The position numbers were made by a program, and so were the translations under genes. 64,000 nucleotides of DNA from positions 416,092 through 480,091 of the forward strand of contig NZ_FZPH01000005.1 in NCBI RefSeq assembly GCF_900188485.1, given 5' to 3'. Source of the stretch: Asanoa hainanensis. Its GTDB lineage: Bacteria > Actinomycetota > Actinomycetes > Mycobacteriales > Micromonosporaceae. The notes below the pieces were generated by a model. The model searched no databases and had not been told where the DNA came from. It saw only the letters and a program-made list of their open reading frames with translations. Positions 25,971-33,764 of the stretch are shown here, one piece after another; the stretch's first letter is position 1; each line of letters begins with the position of its first letter.

Positions 25971-27281
25971 TCATGCATAGCCGTAGTCGGCGGCCGTGCT
26001 GGTCCGCGACTCGACCGAGCGGAGGATGCGCTCGACCGCCTCGGCCGGGAGCGCCGGATTGGCGGCGGCCGACGCCGCGACAAGGTCGTCGTCGTGGTCC
26101 AGCAGGGCCGCGACCGTGGCGGGTGCGGTGTTCGGGTGTGTGGCGATCGCGCGCAGCAGGCGCTTGCCGGCCGTCGCGCCGAGCAGGTCCGGCGGGCAGT
26201 TCGGGTTGCGCACCACACCAGCGGCGACCGCTGCGCCGTGGCGGGCCGTCATGCGGCGCAGCTGCTCGGCGGTGACCAACGGATGGGGTGCGACGGCCTT
26301 GGCCACACGGGGATCCGGGTCGTCGAGCATGGTGGCGGCCAGCTCTTCCGGCAGGTCCGGGTGTTGGGCCACCAGCGCGCGCAATGGCCCGCCGGCGAAC
26401 CGGCGTAGCTCCGCCTGGGTTGCCACGGCGATGCGCGGCAGCGGGGCTGGGCCGATGCGGAGGCCCGGGGCCAGGTCGGTCAGCACGTCGAGCGGGACCG
26501 CCGGGTTGCGCGCGATCCACTGCCGCAGCTCGCTGGTGGCCAGCTCGCGGATCAACGCCTCGCCGATCGCCGGGTTGGCGGCCAGCTCGGGGCGGACCGC
26601 TTCCTCTCGGGCCAGTGCGCGATAGCTGTCCGGGCCCAGGTCGGTCCGCCCTGCCAGCGCGAGGCGGACGAGCCGCGACGGATGCCCGACCAAGGCCTGG
26701 GCGGCGGCGGCCGGGTTGCCGGCAAGGGCCAACGCGAGGTCGTGGTCGGTGGCACTGACCGCGGCGACCAGGCCCGCGAGCAGGGACGCGGGTGCGTGCT
26801 CGTTGGCGGCCACCGCGCGGCGCACCTCGGCGTCTGAATGGCCGGCAAGCTCGGCGGCCAGCTCGGGGGTGAGCGCCGCCGAGGCGGCTACGGAGCTGAC
26901 CAGCTCCGCGTCCTGCGCCAACAGCCGCAGCAGCTCGGGTGGGCAGGCTGCCGCCAACGCCAGTTCGGCTCGGAGGTCGCTGTCGGGCTCGCCGGCGACG
27001 CGCCACAGCCACGCCTCCGGGATGTCGTGGTCGTCGAGCAACGCGACGATCGCCCACGGCCGATGCTCGACCGCCGACAATCCGACGCGCCCGCGGCGGA
27101 CCAGCGTCACGAGCACGGAGCTGGAACCCCGGCCAGCCAGCGCCTCGACCTGGCCGTCCGTCAGGTCCGCGCGTTCGGCGAGCTCGTCGTCGAGAGCCCA
27201 ACCCCCGACCGCGACCAGCCGATCCAGCGCCGCGCGCGTCAGTGCGGGATTGGCCGCCAGGCCGTGCGCGCTATGCCTCAT
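25971..27281 (-). CDS. Leucine-rich-repeat-variant (LRV-like) helical repeat protein
   Basis: 436 residues made of about 15-18 degenerate helical repeats of 22-26 residues, of the form NPALPAEAVERIL, HPNTAPATVAALL and HPDLPEELAATML, with conserved Asn/His-Pro turns. This is typical of LRV/HEAT-like alpha-solenoids used for protein binding. No catalytic motif, signal or membrane segment. The ATG at 27281 lies inside the end of the upstream gene (11-base overlap), so translation is coupled. Function unknown. Confidence 0.75.
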   Translation of the reverse strand: MRHSAHGLAANPALTRAALDRLVAVGGWALDDELAERADLTDGQVEALAGRGSSSVLVTLVRRGRVGLSAVEHRPWAIVALLDDHDIPEAWLWRVAGEPDSDLRAELALAAACPPELLRLLAQDAELVSSVAASAALTPELAAELAGHSDAEVRRAVAANEHAPASLLAGLVAAVSATDHDLALALAGNPAAAAQALVGHPSRLVRLALAGRTDLGPDSYRALAREEAVRPELAANPAIGEALIRELATSELRQWIARNPAVPLDVLTDLAPGLRIGPAPLPRIAVATQAELRRFAGGPLRALVAQHPDLPEELAATMLDDPDPRVAKAVAPHPLVTAEQLRRMTARHGAAVAAGVVRNPNCPPDLLGATAGKRLLRAIATHPNTAPATVAALLDHDDDLVAASAAANPALPAEAVERILRSVESRTSTAADYGYA

Positions 27282-27771
27282 GCCAGGGTGGGTCGCGCCA
27301 CGGGGTGGCGGCCTGGGCGGTGGTCAGCGTCAGGACGAAGTCGGGCTGCGGGCGGTCGTGGTCGTAGGGGGCTTCCGGGTCCACGAGTTGCACGACCTCG
27401 CAGCCGTACAGCCCCGTCGGGAGGTCGAGGACCGCGTCCGCCTGGTGTGGTTGGGGCAGCGCTTCGTCGGCGAACTGGGCCGCCATCGTCAGCGAGTCGT
27501 AGCTCGTCACGTGGAGCTGGCCCGCGGTCACCCGGATCGGTCCGAGCGCCCGCCGGAAGCCGCCGCGCGGCGCCGGGCCGTCGACCACGACGTCGACGAC
27601 CCAGTCCTCCTCCCGGCCCGTCCCCCACACCAGCAGCGACCGCGCGGCCATGGCGGAGCGGAAATGGGCGAACAGCGTCTCGTACGTCCAGTCGCCGCTC
27701 ACGAACGTCGGATAGGCATGGTGGTCCACCAGCGCGATCAGGCCCGAGTCGTCGGTGACCGTGAACCGCAT
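27271..27771 (-). CDS. Uncharacterised 166-residue protein
   Basis: No family recognised. The sequence is mixed alpha/beta, with MRFTVTDDSGLIALVDHHAYPTF at the N-terminus split over two predicted strands and a Pro/Asp-rich end (PEAPYDHDRPQPDF). No signal peptide. It starts 3 bases after the cold-shock-like pseudogene and overlaps the repeat-protein gene by 11 bases, so it belongs to the same minus-strand unit. The style resembles immunity-type proteins, but that is only an impression. Confidence 0.6.
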   Translation of the reverse strand: MRFTVTDDSGLIALVDHHAYPTFVSGDWTYETLFAHFRSAMAARSLLVWGTGREEDWVVDVVVDGPAPRGGFRRALGPIRVTAGQLHVTSYDSLTMAAQFADEALPQPHQADAVLDLPTGLYGCEVVQLVDPEAPYDHDRPQPDFVLTLTTAQAATPWRDPPWHEA

Positions 27772-27774
27772 GGC

Positions 27775-28071
27775 TCAGCTGTCGGCGGGCGCGTCGAACG
27801 AGAGGCGCAGGGTGCTGTGGAAGGCCGCCGATTCAGGCTGGGTCGCCTGGCGGTCGTCGCCGGTCCAGACGGCGACGGCCCGGTAGGCGTACCCGTCCTG
27901 CGGGCCGTCCTCGAACTCGAACAAAACGGACTACCCGGGACGCAGCGCGCGGTAACCCTCCATGCGGACACTGCCGAAGTGCGCCCAGCATCCGCCAGGG
28001 GTGCTGTCGGAGTCGATAACTCCCCACCCCTCTTCGTCATGCCATTCCCGCACGATCCCTGCCGTGGTCAC
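27775..28071 (-). pseudogene. Cold-shock-domain-like protein with an internal TAG codon
   Basis: From GTG 28071 the frame reads MTTAGIVREWHDEEGWGVID, then WAHFGSVRMEGYRALRPG. It meets TAG at 27933-27931 and resumes directly as SVLFEFEDGPQDGYAYRAV to a TGA at 27775. GWGVI and WAHFGSV correspond to the RNP motifs of cold-shock domains, and PGQSVLFEFE would be the expected continuation, so the TAG is a one-base change from CAG (Gln, codon 47). The intact product would be 98 residues. The gene is inactivated, the base is an error, or the stop is read through. Confidence 0.75.
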
Positions 28072-28093
28072 CGGCCCAGTCTGGCAGCCCGGG

Positions 28094-29794
28094 TCAGGCG
28101 TACGCCCCGCGGTATTCGATCGCGGCTGTGGGTGGGGCCGTGGCTCGTTTGCGGATGAAGTTCGCTACCGCTGACTGGAACTCTGGGCTCGCGAAGTCAC
28201 GGTCGATGCGGGACAGTTCGCGGGCCTCCGTCGCCGCCAGTTCGGCCTCCGTCGGCAACGGGCGCCAGCGGGCGCGGTCCGCTCGTTTGCCTGCTTCTCG
28301 GTGGTTCAGGGCGAACTCGTGCACCCACTCCGTCAGGTCGTCGTCCGCCAGGCCCTCGGGCGACAGGTAGTCGACCAGGCCCTGCCGGTGTGCCTGGAAC
28401 GCGCTCAGTGGCAGGCAGTCCAGGAGCAGGTCCGCCCGGGCCTGTTCCGACGGCATCCGGGCCGGCAGGGTCAGGGTGTGGAACTCCGAACCGGTCAGGC
28501 CGCCCATGCCCGCGTAGTGGTAGTTGAACGTCCGGCCCGGCACCGCGACCACCACGTCCGCGCACAGGGACAGGAACGCTCCGCCCGCGCCCGCGTCGCC
28601 GTCCAGTAACGCGATGACCGCGACGCCGTCGCGGCGGGCCTGGAACATCGCCAGGGCCACCTCGTTGATCGCGCGGATGTTGGCCTGGGCTTCGGTCGTC
28701 ATGCCCGTGCGGGCCGCGTACACGTGGCTCAGGTTGATGCCGTTGCCGAACGGGCCGGAACCCCCGCCGCGCAGCACGATCTGGTCGACGTCGGTGCGGC
28801 GGGCCGCGGCGGCGATGCTGCTGGCGACCGCGTGGCAGAAACCCGTCGACCAGGCGCCGTTGTACGCGGCCGCGGTGATCACGGCGACCGGGCCCCGCCG
28901 TCGCATGGTCACCGGGCGGTAGGACGCCGGGTCGCCCTGCCAGGCCGGCAGGTAGCCGAGGGCGTCGCGCAGCCACCAGGCGGCCGGCTGTTTGAAGTCC
29001 GTCTTGACGTGGCCGATCCACACGCTGTCGCGGCGGCCGTCGGCGTGCACCGGGCCGGTCGCCACCTGGATGGCGCTGTCCGCGAGCCAGCCCACGATCT
29101 CGCCCTGGTCGCCCCGGCACGGGCCGGCGGGGTGCGCGTCGAAGACGTGGATCGGGTGCCCCAGCAGCGAGGTGCGGACGCCGGGGGCGCCGTCGCGCGC
29201 CGCGACCCGCCAGACGAGCTCATCGGCGGGCAGCGACCAGTCGACGGCGCAGTCGTCCTGCCGCAGCACGTCGTTCCACCGGCCGAGAACGTCCGCGTGC
29301 TCGTAGTCGAGGGGGCGCGCGACCGGCGCCGGGTCGGCCACCAACCGCTCGAGCCCGGTCAGCATCGCGGCCCGGTTCTGGTACGCGTAGATCCAGCTCT
29401 TGGTGGCCGGCCCGGCGGGATAGCGGAACGTGCTGGTGTGCAGTACGTCGCCGGTGTCCCAGCCTTCCGCGGCCAGCAGCAGGGTCGTGCCGCCGAACGG
29501 CTCGCGGCGGCACCGTCCCCAGTCGATCGACGACGCGCCGCGGTCGCCGAGCCGGCCGGGGTGGTGGATGACGACCTGGCCGAGCAGGTCGTCCGGCACC
29601 CGGGCGCTCAGCGTGGGCGCGAACACCAGGTCCGGCCCGTACCACCGGTGTGCCTCGACCATGGCCTCCGGCGAGCCGGCCGGCTGGAAAGCGGTCTGGA
29701 TGCCGTGGTCGCGCAGCCAGCAGTACGCCGCCATGGTGGCACCGCCGAAGCCGTTGGACAGCAACAGCACCCGTTGTACGCGACGTGAGACCAC
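28094..29794 (-). CDS. HypX/HoxX-like protein (formyltransferase plus enoyl-CoA hydratase fold)
   Basis: 566 residues. The N-terminal half resembles formyl-tetrahydrofolate transferases (VVIHHPGRLGDRGASSIDW, then EGWDTGDVLHTSTF); the C-terminal half has a crotonase fold (GPFGNGINLSHV, GAGGAFLSLCADVVVA, NYHYAGMGGLTGSEF). This order and spacing match HypX/HoxX, which makes the CO ligand of NiFe hydrogenases from formyl-THF under air. No hydrogenase or hyp gene lies in the window, so another role is possible. Start GTG 29794 follows GGGAG by 7 bases. Three further minus-strand genes follow closely. Confidence 0.8.
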   Translation of the reverse strand: MVSRRVQRVLLLSNGFGGATMAAYCWLRDHGIQTAFQPAGSPEAMVEAHRWYGPDLVFAPTLSARVPDDLLGQVVIHHPGRLGDRGASSIDWGRCRREPFGGTTLLLAAEGWDTGDVLHTSTFRYPAGPATKSWIYAYQNRAAMLTGLERLVADPAPVARPLDYEHADVLGRWNDVLRQDDCAVDWSLPADELVWRVAARDGAPGVRTSLLGHPIHVFDAHPAGPCRGDQGEIVGWLADSAIQVATGPVHADGRRDSVWIGHVKTDFKQPAAWWLRDALGYLPAWQGDPASYRPVTMRRRGPVAVITAAAYNGAWSTGFCHAVASSIAAAARRTDVDQIVLRGGGSGPFGNGINLSHVYAARTGMTTEAQANIRAINEVALAMFQARRDGVAVIALLDGDAGAGGAFLSLCADVVVAVPGRTFNYHYAGMGGLTGSEFHTLTLPARMPSEQARADLLLDCLPLSAFQAHRQGLVDYLSPEGLADDDLTEWVHEFALNHREAGKRADRARWRPLPTEAELAATEARELSRIDRDFASPEFQSAVANFIRKRATAPPTAAIEYRGAYA

Positions 29795-29984
29795 GGCAAT
29801 ACTCCCAATCCGGTCATCCAGTCCAACGACCGAGTCGGTCTCACCGCCGCGGAGAAACCATTCCGACCATGAATTCGGCACGAGCCCGATTAACGCGCGC
29901 CACCGCCGCGCGGCGACGGACCAAATGTCAGCCAGATTCGCCGGAAGCTCCCTGCCGCGCCGGCACAGAGGGGGAGGATGAGCT

Positions 29985-30758
29985 GTGGATCTAGGTCTGG
30001 CGGGCAAGACAGCCGTGGTCACCGGTGCCGGCAAGGGCATCGGGCTCGCGGTCACCCAGACGCTCGCGCGCGAGGGCGTACGCGTGATCGCCGGTTCGCG
30101 CACGATCACGCCCGAGCTGTCCGGGCTCGCCGGGGTGCAACCGTTCGCGCTCGACCTCGCGACCGCCGACGGCCCTGTCCGGCTCCTCGCGGAGGCCGAG
30201 AAGCTTGGCGGCGCCGACATCCTGGTCAACAACGTCGGCGCGACCCGACCCCGCCCGGACGGGTTCGTGTCGATCACCGACGACGACTGGCTCCAGACCA
30301 TCACGATCAATTTCCTGGCGGCGGTACGGGCGACGCGCGCGGCGTTGCCGCAACTGCTGGGGCGGCGCGGGGTGGTCGTCACGGTGTGCTCGGTCAACGC
30401 GACCCTGCCCGACCCACTCGTCATGGACTACAGCGCGGCCAAGGCCGCCCTGCTCAACTTCTCCAAGGCGCTGTCCAAGGAGGTCGGTCCGCGCGGCGTA
30501 CGGGTCAACACGGTGAGCCCGGGCCCGGTAGAGACCGACCTTTGGCTCGGCGAGCACGGCATGGCGCAGACCGTGGGCGCGGCGACCGGCGCGAAACCGG
30601 GCGACGTCAAGGACGCGGCGGCGGGCCAGGCAGCCACGAACCGGTTCACCCACCCGCAGGAGGTGGCGGACCTGGTGGTCTTCCTGGCCAGCGACCTGCC
30701 CGGCAACGTCACGGGCACCGACCACATCATCGACGGCGGTCTCACCACGTCGCTCTAG
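29985..30758 (+). CDS. SDR-family NAD(P)-dependent oxidoreductase
   Basis: 257 residues, classical short-chain dehydrogenase. Cofactor loop TGAGKGIG, NNVGAT after strand 4, catalytic Ser in VCSVNA and YSAAK (Tyr/Lys), and a C-terminal GTDHIIDGG as in the FabG-like group. GTG 29985 is preceded by GGGGGAGGATGAGCT. Substrate unknown. Divergent from the HypX-like gene with a 190-base gap that must hold both promoters. Confidence 0.9.
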   Translation: MDLGLAGKTAVVTGAGKGIGLAVTQTLAREGVRVIAGSRTITPELSGLAGVQPFALDLATADGPVRLLAEAEKLGGADILVNNVGATRPRPDGFVSITDDDWLQTITINFLAAVRATRAALPQLLGRRGVVVTVCSVNATLPDPLVMDYSAAKAALLNFSKALSKEVGPRGVRVNTVSPGPVETDLWLGEHGMAQTVGAATGAKPGDVKDAAAGQAATNRFTHPQEVADLVVFLASDLPGNVTGTDHIIDGGLTTSL

Positions 30759-30773
30759 ATCTAGAGTGGGCGG

Positions 30774-31739
30774 ATGCGGCGCCCCGACCGGATCCAGCTC
30801 ATGCTCGACGACCTGGTCGCCGCCGGCTCACCCGGAGCCCTGGCCCAGTTCCGCGACGAGGACGGCACGGTCGACCTAGCCAGCGGCGTCGCCGAGCTCG
30901 GTGCCGAGCGGCCGGTCGCGCCCGACGGCTTCTTCCGGATCGGCAGCGTGACCAAGACCTTCACCGCCGTCCTGGTCCTCCAACTGGTCGGCGAGGGCCG
31001 GCTCGACCTGGCCGACACCGTCGAGCGCTGGCTGCCCGGCCTGGTGCCCGGCGGGATCACGGTGCGGCAGTTGCTCGACCACACCAGCGGGTTGCACAAC
31101 TACACCGACGACCTCGACGTCGCCGGGATCCTCCGGGACCGCCGCCGGCGCTGGCAGCCGCGGGAGATGGTGGACCGGGCGACCGCGCACGGGCCGCGGT
31201 TCGCGCCGGGTACGGACCGGGCGTACTGCAACACCGGCTACATCCTGCTGGGAATGATCATCGAGGCCGCGACGCGGAGCACCTATTCGGCGGAGCTCGA
31301 ACAGCGCGTCCTCGGCCCGCTGGAGCTGAAGCAGACCGCGCTCCCGGCCGACGAGAAGCTGCCCGAGCCGCACGCACACGCCTACCTACCGGCGGCCGAC
31401 GGCGAGCTGGTCGACGTCACCGCCTACGACCCGTCCCAGGCCTGGGCGGCCGGCGGGATGATCTCGACGGCAGGCGACCTGAACCGCTTCTTCGCCGCGT
31501 TGCTCACCGGTGCGTTGCCGGCCGACCTCGAGGAACTGCGGACCACCACCCGGCTCACGCTGCCCGACGCCACGGTCGTCTGGGGCAAGGACGGCGGCTT
31601 CTTCGGCTACCGCACCCTGTCCTTCCACACGCCGGACGCCGGCCGACAGCTGACCGTGTCGGTGACCACGGCCGCCAACGGTCTGCCGCCGAGCATCGAC
31701 CTCCTCGCCGGAGTGGCAGCGGTGTTCACTGCCGGATGA
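30774..31739 (+). CDS. Serine hydrolase, class C beta-lactamase/penicillin-binding-protein-like
   Basis: 321 residues without signal peptide. Ser58-X-X-Lys61 in FRIGSVTKTF, Tyr151-Cys-Asn153 in YCNTGYILLG, and WGKDGGFFG near residue 264 in place of KTG. These are the three active-site motifs of the class C/esterase family. Lack of a signal suggests a cytoplasmic esterase or peptidase rather than a true lactamase. Starts 15 bases after the SDR gene and probably shares its transcript; the end overlaps the convergent kinase by 14 bases. Confidence 0.85.
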   Translation: MRRPDRIQLMLDDLVAAGSPGALAQFRDEDGTVDLASGVAELGAERPVAPDGFFRIGSVTKTFTAVLVLQLVGEGRLDLADTVERWLPGLVPGGITVRQLLDHTSGLHNYTDDLDVAGILRDRRRRWQPREMVDRATAHGPRFAPGTDRAYCNTGYILLGMIIEAATRSTYSAELEQRVLGPLELKQTALPADEKLPEPHAHAYLPAADGELVDVTAYDPSQAWAAGGMISTAGDLNRFFAALLTGALPADLEELRTTTRLTLPDATVVWGKDGGFFGYRTLSFHTPDAGRQLTVSVTTAANGLPPSIDLLAGVAAVFTAG

Positions 31740-32304
31740 TGCCAGCGACCTCGTCCGCGACCTCGTCCGGTGGGCGGGTCGCGTCGACGACGTGGGTCGC
31801 GCGGGCCCGCTGCGGCACGACCAGGCGCCGGTGGGCCGGCAACAACGTCCGCGAGAGGTACGGCTCCCGGTTCCACCGCGCGTCGGGGCGCCGCGACCGC
31901 CGGCGGACCAGCTCGTCCTCGGGCAGGTCCAGGTAGACGCGGACCTCGAAGGTCGCCGCGATCAGCTCGTCGTGCAGCGCGAGGTGCCCGACCAGCGCGA
32001 CCACCGGCGCCGGCACCACCAGCCGGCTGGTAACGCCGGCCGCCCGGCTCTCCCGCGAGCGGGCGTCGACCAGCGTCGGCCGCCCGGCGCGCAGGTCGGC
32101 CAGGTGCGCCCGCAGGTCGGCCCAGCGCCACAGGCCAGGGTCGTCCCAGTCGGTGACGGTTCGGCCGGCCAGCGCCGCCCGCCCGACCACCAGGTCGTCC
32201 AGGGACAGCACGGACAGCGCCGGACCGAGCCGGGCGGCCAGCCCCGCGGCGAGCGTCGTCTTGCCGCTGCAGGTGCCCCCGGTCACGGCCACGAACACCG
32301 TCAC
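31726..32304 (-). CDS. Uridine kinase-like P-loop NTPase
   Basis: 192 residues. P-loop GGTCSGKTT at the N-terminus, SLDDLVVG after strand 2, VYLDLPEDELVRRRSRRPDAR as a lid-like region with several Arg residues, and a C-terminal HVVDATRPPDEVADEV. This is the pattern of the uridine kinase/AAA_18 group, which phosphorylates nucleosides or small molecules. Substrate unknown. Divergent from the FAD-enzyme gene, sharing a 77-base gap that carries GACAGCGAT repeats. Confidence 0.78.
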   Translation of the reverse strand: MTVFVAVTGGTCSGKTTLAAGLAARLGPALSVLSLDDLVVGRAALAGRTVTDWDDPGLWRWADLRAHLADLRAGRPTLVDARSRESRAAGVTSRLVVPAPVVALVGHLALHDELIAATFEVRVYLDLPEDELVRRRSRRPDARWNREPYLSRTLLPAHRRLVVPQRARATHVVDATRPPDEVADEVAGIIRQ

Positions 32305-32316
32305 TCCGGCGCCCGA

Positions 32317-32360
32317 TTGGACAGCGATTGACCTATGAAGTGAGCAGCCAAGACAGCGAT
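32317..32360. promoter_or_regulatory. Repeated GACAGCGAT sites before the FAD oxidoreductase
   Basis: TTGGACAGCGATT lies at 32317-32329 and a second GACAGCGAT at 32352-32360, a 32-base (about three-turn) period. The identical 13-mer recurs at 35809-35821 between the regulator gene and the methyltransferase gene. Positions in front of divergent starts suggest an operator for the regulator encoded at 33761. Confidence 0.55.
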
Positions 32361-32381
32361 CCTCTGGTTCGGAGGTGCACA

Positions 32382-33764
32382 GTGTCCAGAATCCTCGTTC
32401 TCGGCGCCGGCCTGTGTGGGCTGTCGACCGCGATGCTGCTCGCCCGCGACGGCCACGACGTCACCGTGCTGGAACGCGACCCGGCCGAGCCCCCGCCGGC
32501 CGCCGACGCCTGGGAGGCGTGGGCCCGCCCCGGCGTCAACCAGTTCCGCCTGCCGCACCTGATGGCGGCGCGCTGGCGGGTCGAGATGGCCCGCGAGCTG
32601 CCCGACGTGCTCACCGACCTGGTGGCCGTCGGCGGGCTCCACACCAACCTGCTCGCCCTGCTGCCGGCGGTCCAGCGCGGCCCGTGGCGCGCCGGCGACG
32701 AGATCTTCGAGACGGTCACCGCCCGCCGGCCGGTCCTGGAAGCTGTGCTGTCGACAGCCGCAGCGGGTACGCCCGGCGTCACGATCCGGCGCGGCATCAC
32801 GGTCAGCGGCCTGCTGACCGAGGGCACCCGGGTCACCGGGGTGCTCGCCGAGGGTGGCCACACGCTGCGGGCCGACCTGGTGGTCGACTGCGGCGGCCGG
32901 CGCTCCGCGCTCGCGTCCTGGTTGGTCGCCGCCGGCGCCCGCAAGCCCGACGAAGAGCGGGCCGACTGCGGCTTCGTCTACTACGGCCGGCACTTCCGCG
33001 GCGAACTGCCCGAGGGTCGCGCCAACGTCCTGCAACGGCACGAGTCGGCGTCGATCCTGACGCTGCCCGGCGACAACGGCACGTGGAGCGTCGCGCTGAT
33101 CACCAGCGGCCGGGACCGGGCGATGCGCGGTCTGCGGGACCCGGCGCGTTGGGATGCCGCCGTGGCCGCGTACCCCCTGGCCGCTCATTGGTGTGACGGC
33201 GACCCGGCGCCCGGCGTGGACGTGATGGCCGGCATCGAGGACCGCCACCGCAGCTTCGTCGTCGACGGTGAACCGGTCGCGACCGGCGTCGTCGCCGTCG
33301 GTGACTCCTGGGCGTGCACGAACCCGTCGCTCGGGCGCGGCGCCACGATCGGCCTGCTGCACGCGATCGGGCTGCGCGACGTGCTGCGGGACACCGGCCC
33401 GGGTGAGCACGACAAGCTGGTCCGGGCCTTCCACGACTGGACGATGGCCAACGTGGAGCCGCTCTATCGCGGCACCCTCTGGTTCGACGCCCACCGGCTG
33501 GCCGAGCTCGACGCCGACGCGGCGGGCGTGCCGTACCGACCCGACGACATGCGGTGGGCGTTCGCCAAGGCCACGTTCGCCGCGAGCCTGGGCGACGAGG
33601 AGATCGCCCGCGCGTACCAGTCGCTGACGTCGTTGCTGGCCACGCCCGACGACCTGCGCGCCCGCCCCGGCCTACCCGAGAAGATCATGAAGCTCGGTGG
33701 GCACGCGCCGAACTACCCGCTGCCGGGACCCAGCCGCGCGGAGCTGCTGGCGGCGATCACCTAA
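32382..33764 (+). CDS. FAD-dependent oxidoreductase/monooxygenase-like protein
   Basis: 460 residues from GTG 32382, with GGAGG six bases ahead. N-terminal FAD-binding motif GAGLCGLSTAMLLARDGHDV with the acidic LERD ending strand 2. A second cofactor motif, VVAVGDSWACTNPSLGRGA, is typical of the PHBH/geranylgeranyl-reductase/halogenase-like group. The halogenase WxWxIP motif was not seen, so halogenation is unlikely. Substrate unknown. It overlaps the convergent regulator by 4 bases and shares a putative operator with the regulator and methyltransferase genes. Confidence 0.85.
   Translation: MSRILVLGAGLCGLSTAMLLARDGHDVTVLERDPAEPPPAADAWEAWARPGVNQFRLPHLMAARWRVEMARELPDVLTDLVAVGGLHTNLLALLPAVQRGPWRAGDEIFETVTARRPVLEAVLSTAAAGTPGVTIRRGITVSGLLTEGTRVTGVLAEGGHTLRADLVVDCGGRRSALASWLVAAGARKPDEERADCGFVYYGRHFRGELPEGRANVLQRHESASILTLPGDNGTWSVALITSGRDRAMRGLRDPARWDAAVAAYPLAAHWCDGDPAPGVDVMAGIEDRHRSFVVDGEPVATGVVAVGDSWACTNPSLGRGATIGLLHAIGLRDVLRDTGPGEHDKLVRAFHDWTMANVEPLYRGTLWFDAHRLAELDADAAGVPYRPDDMRWAFAKATFAASLGDEEIARAYQSLTSLLATPDDLRARPGLPEKIMKLGGHAPNYPLPGPSRAELLAAIT

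Noticed and set aside
32382..33764. FAD enzyme considered as a tryptophan halogenase
   Set aside because: The WxWxIP motif and the conserved halogenase Lys context were not found.
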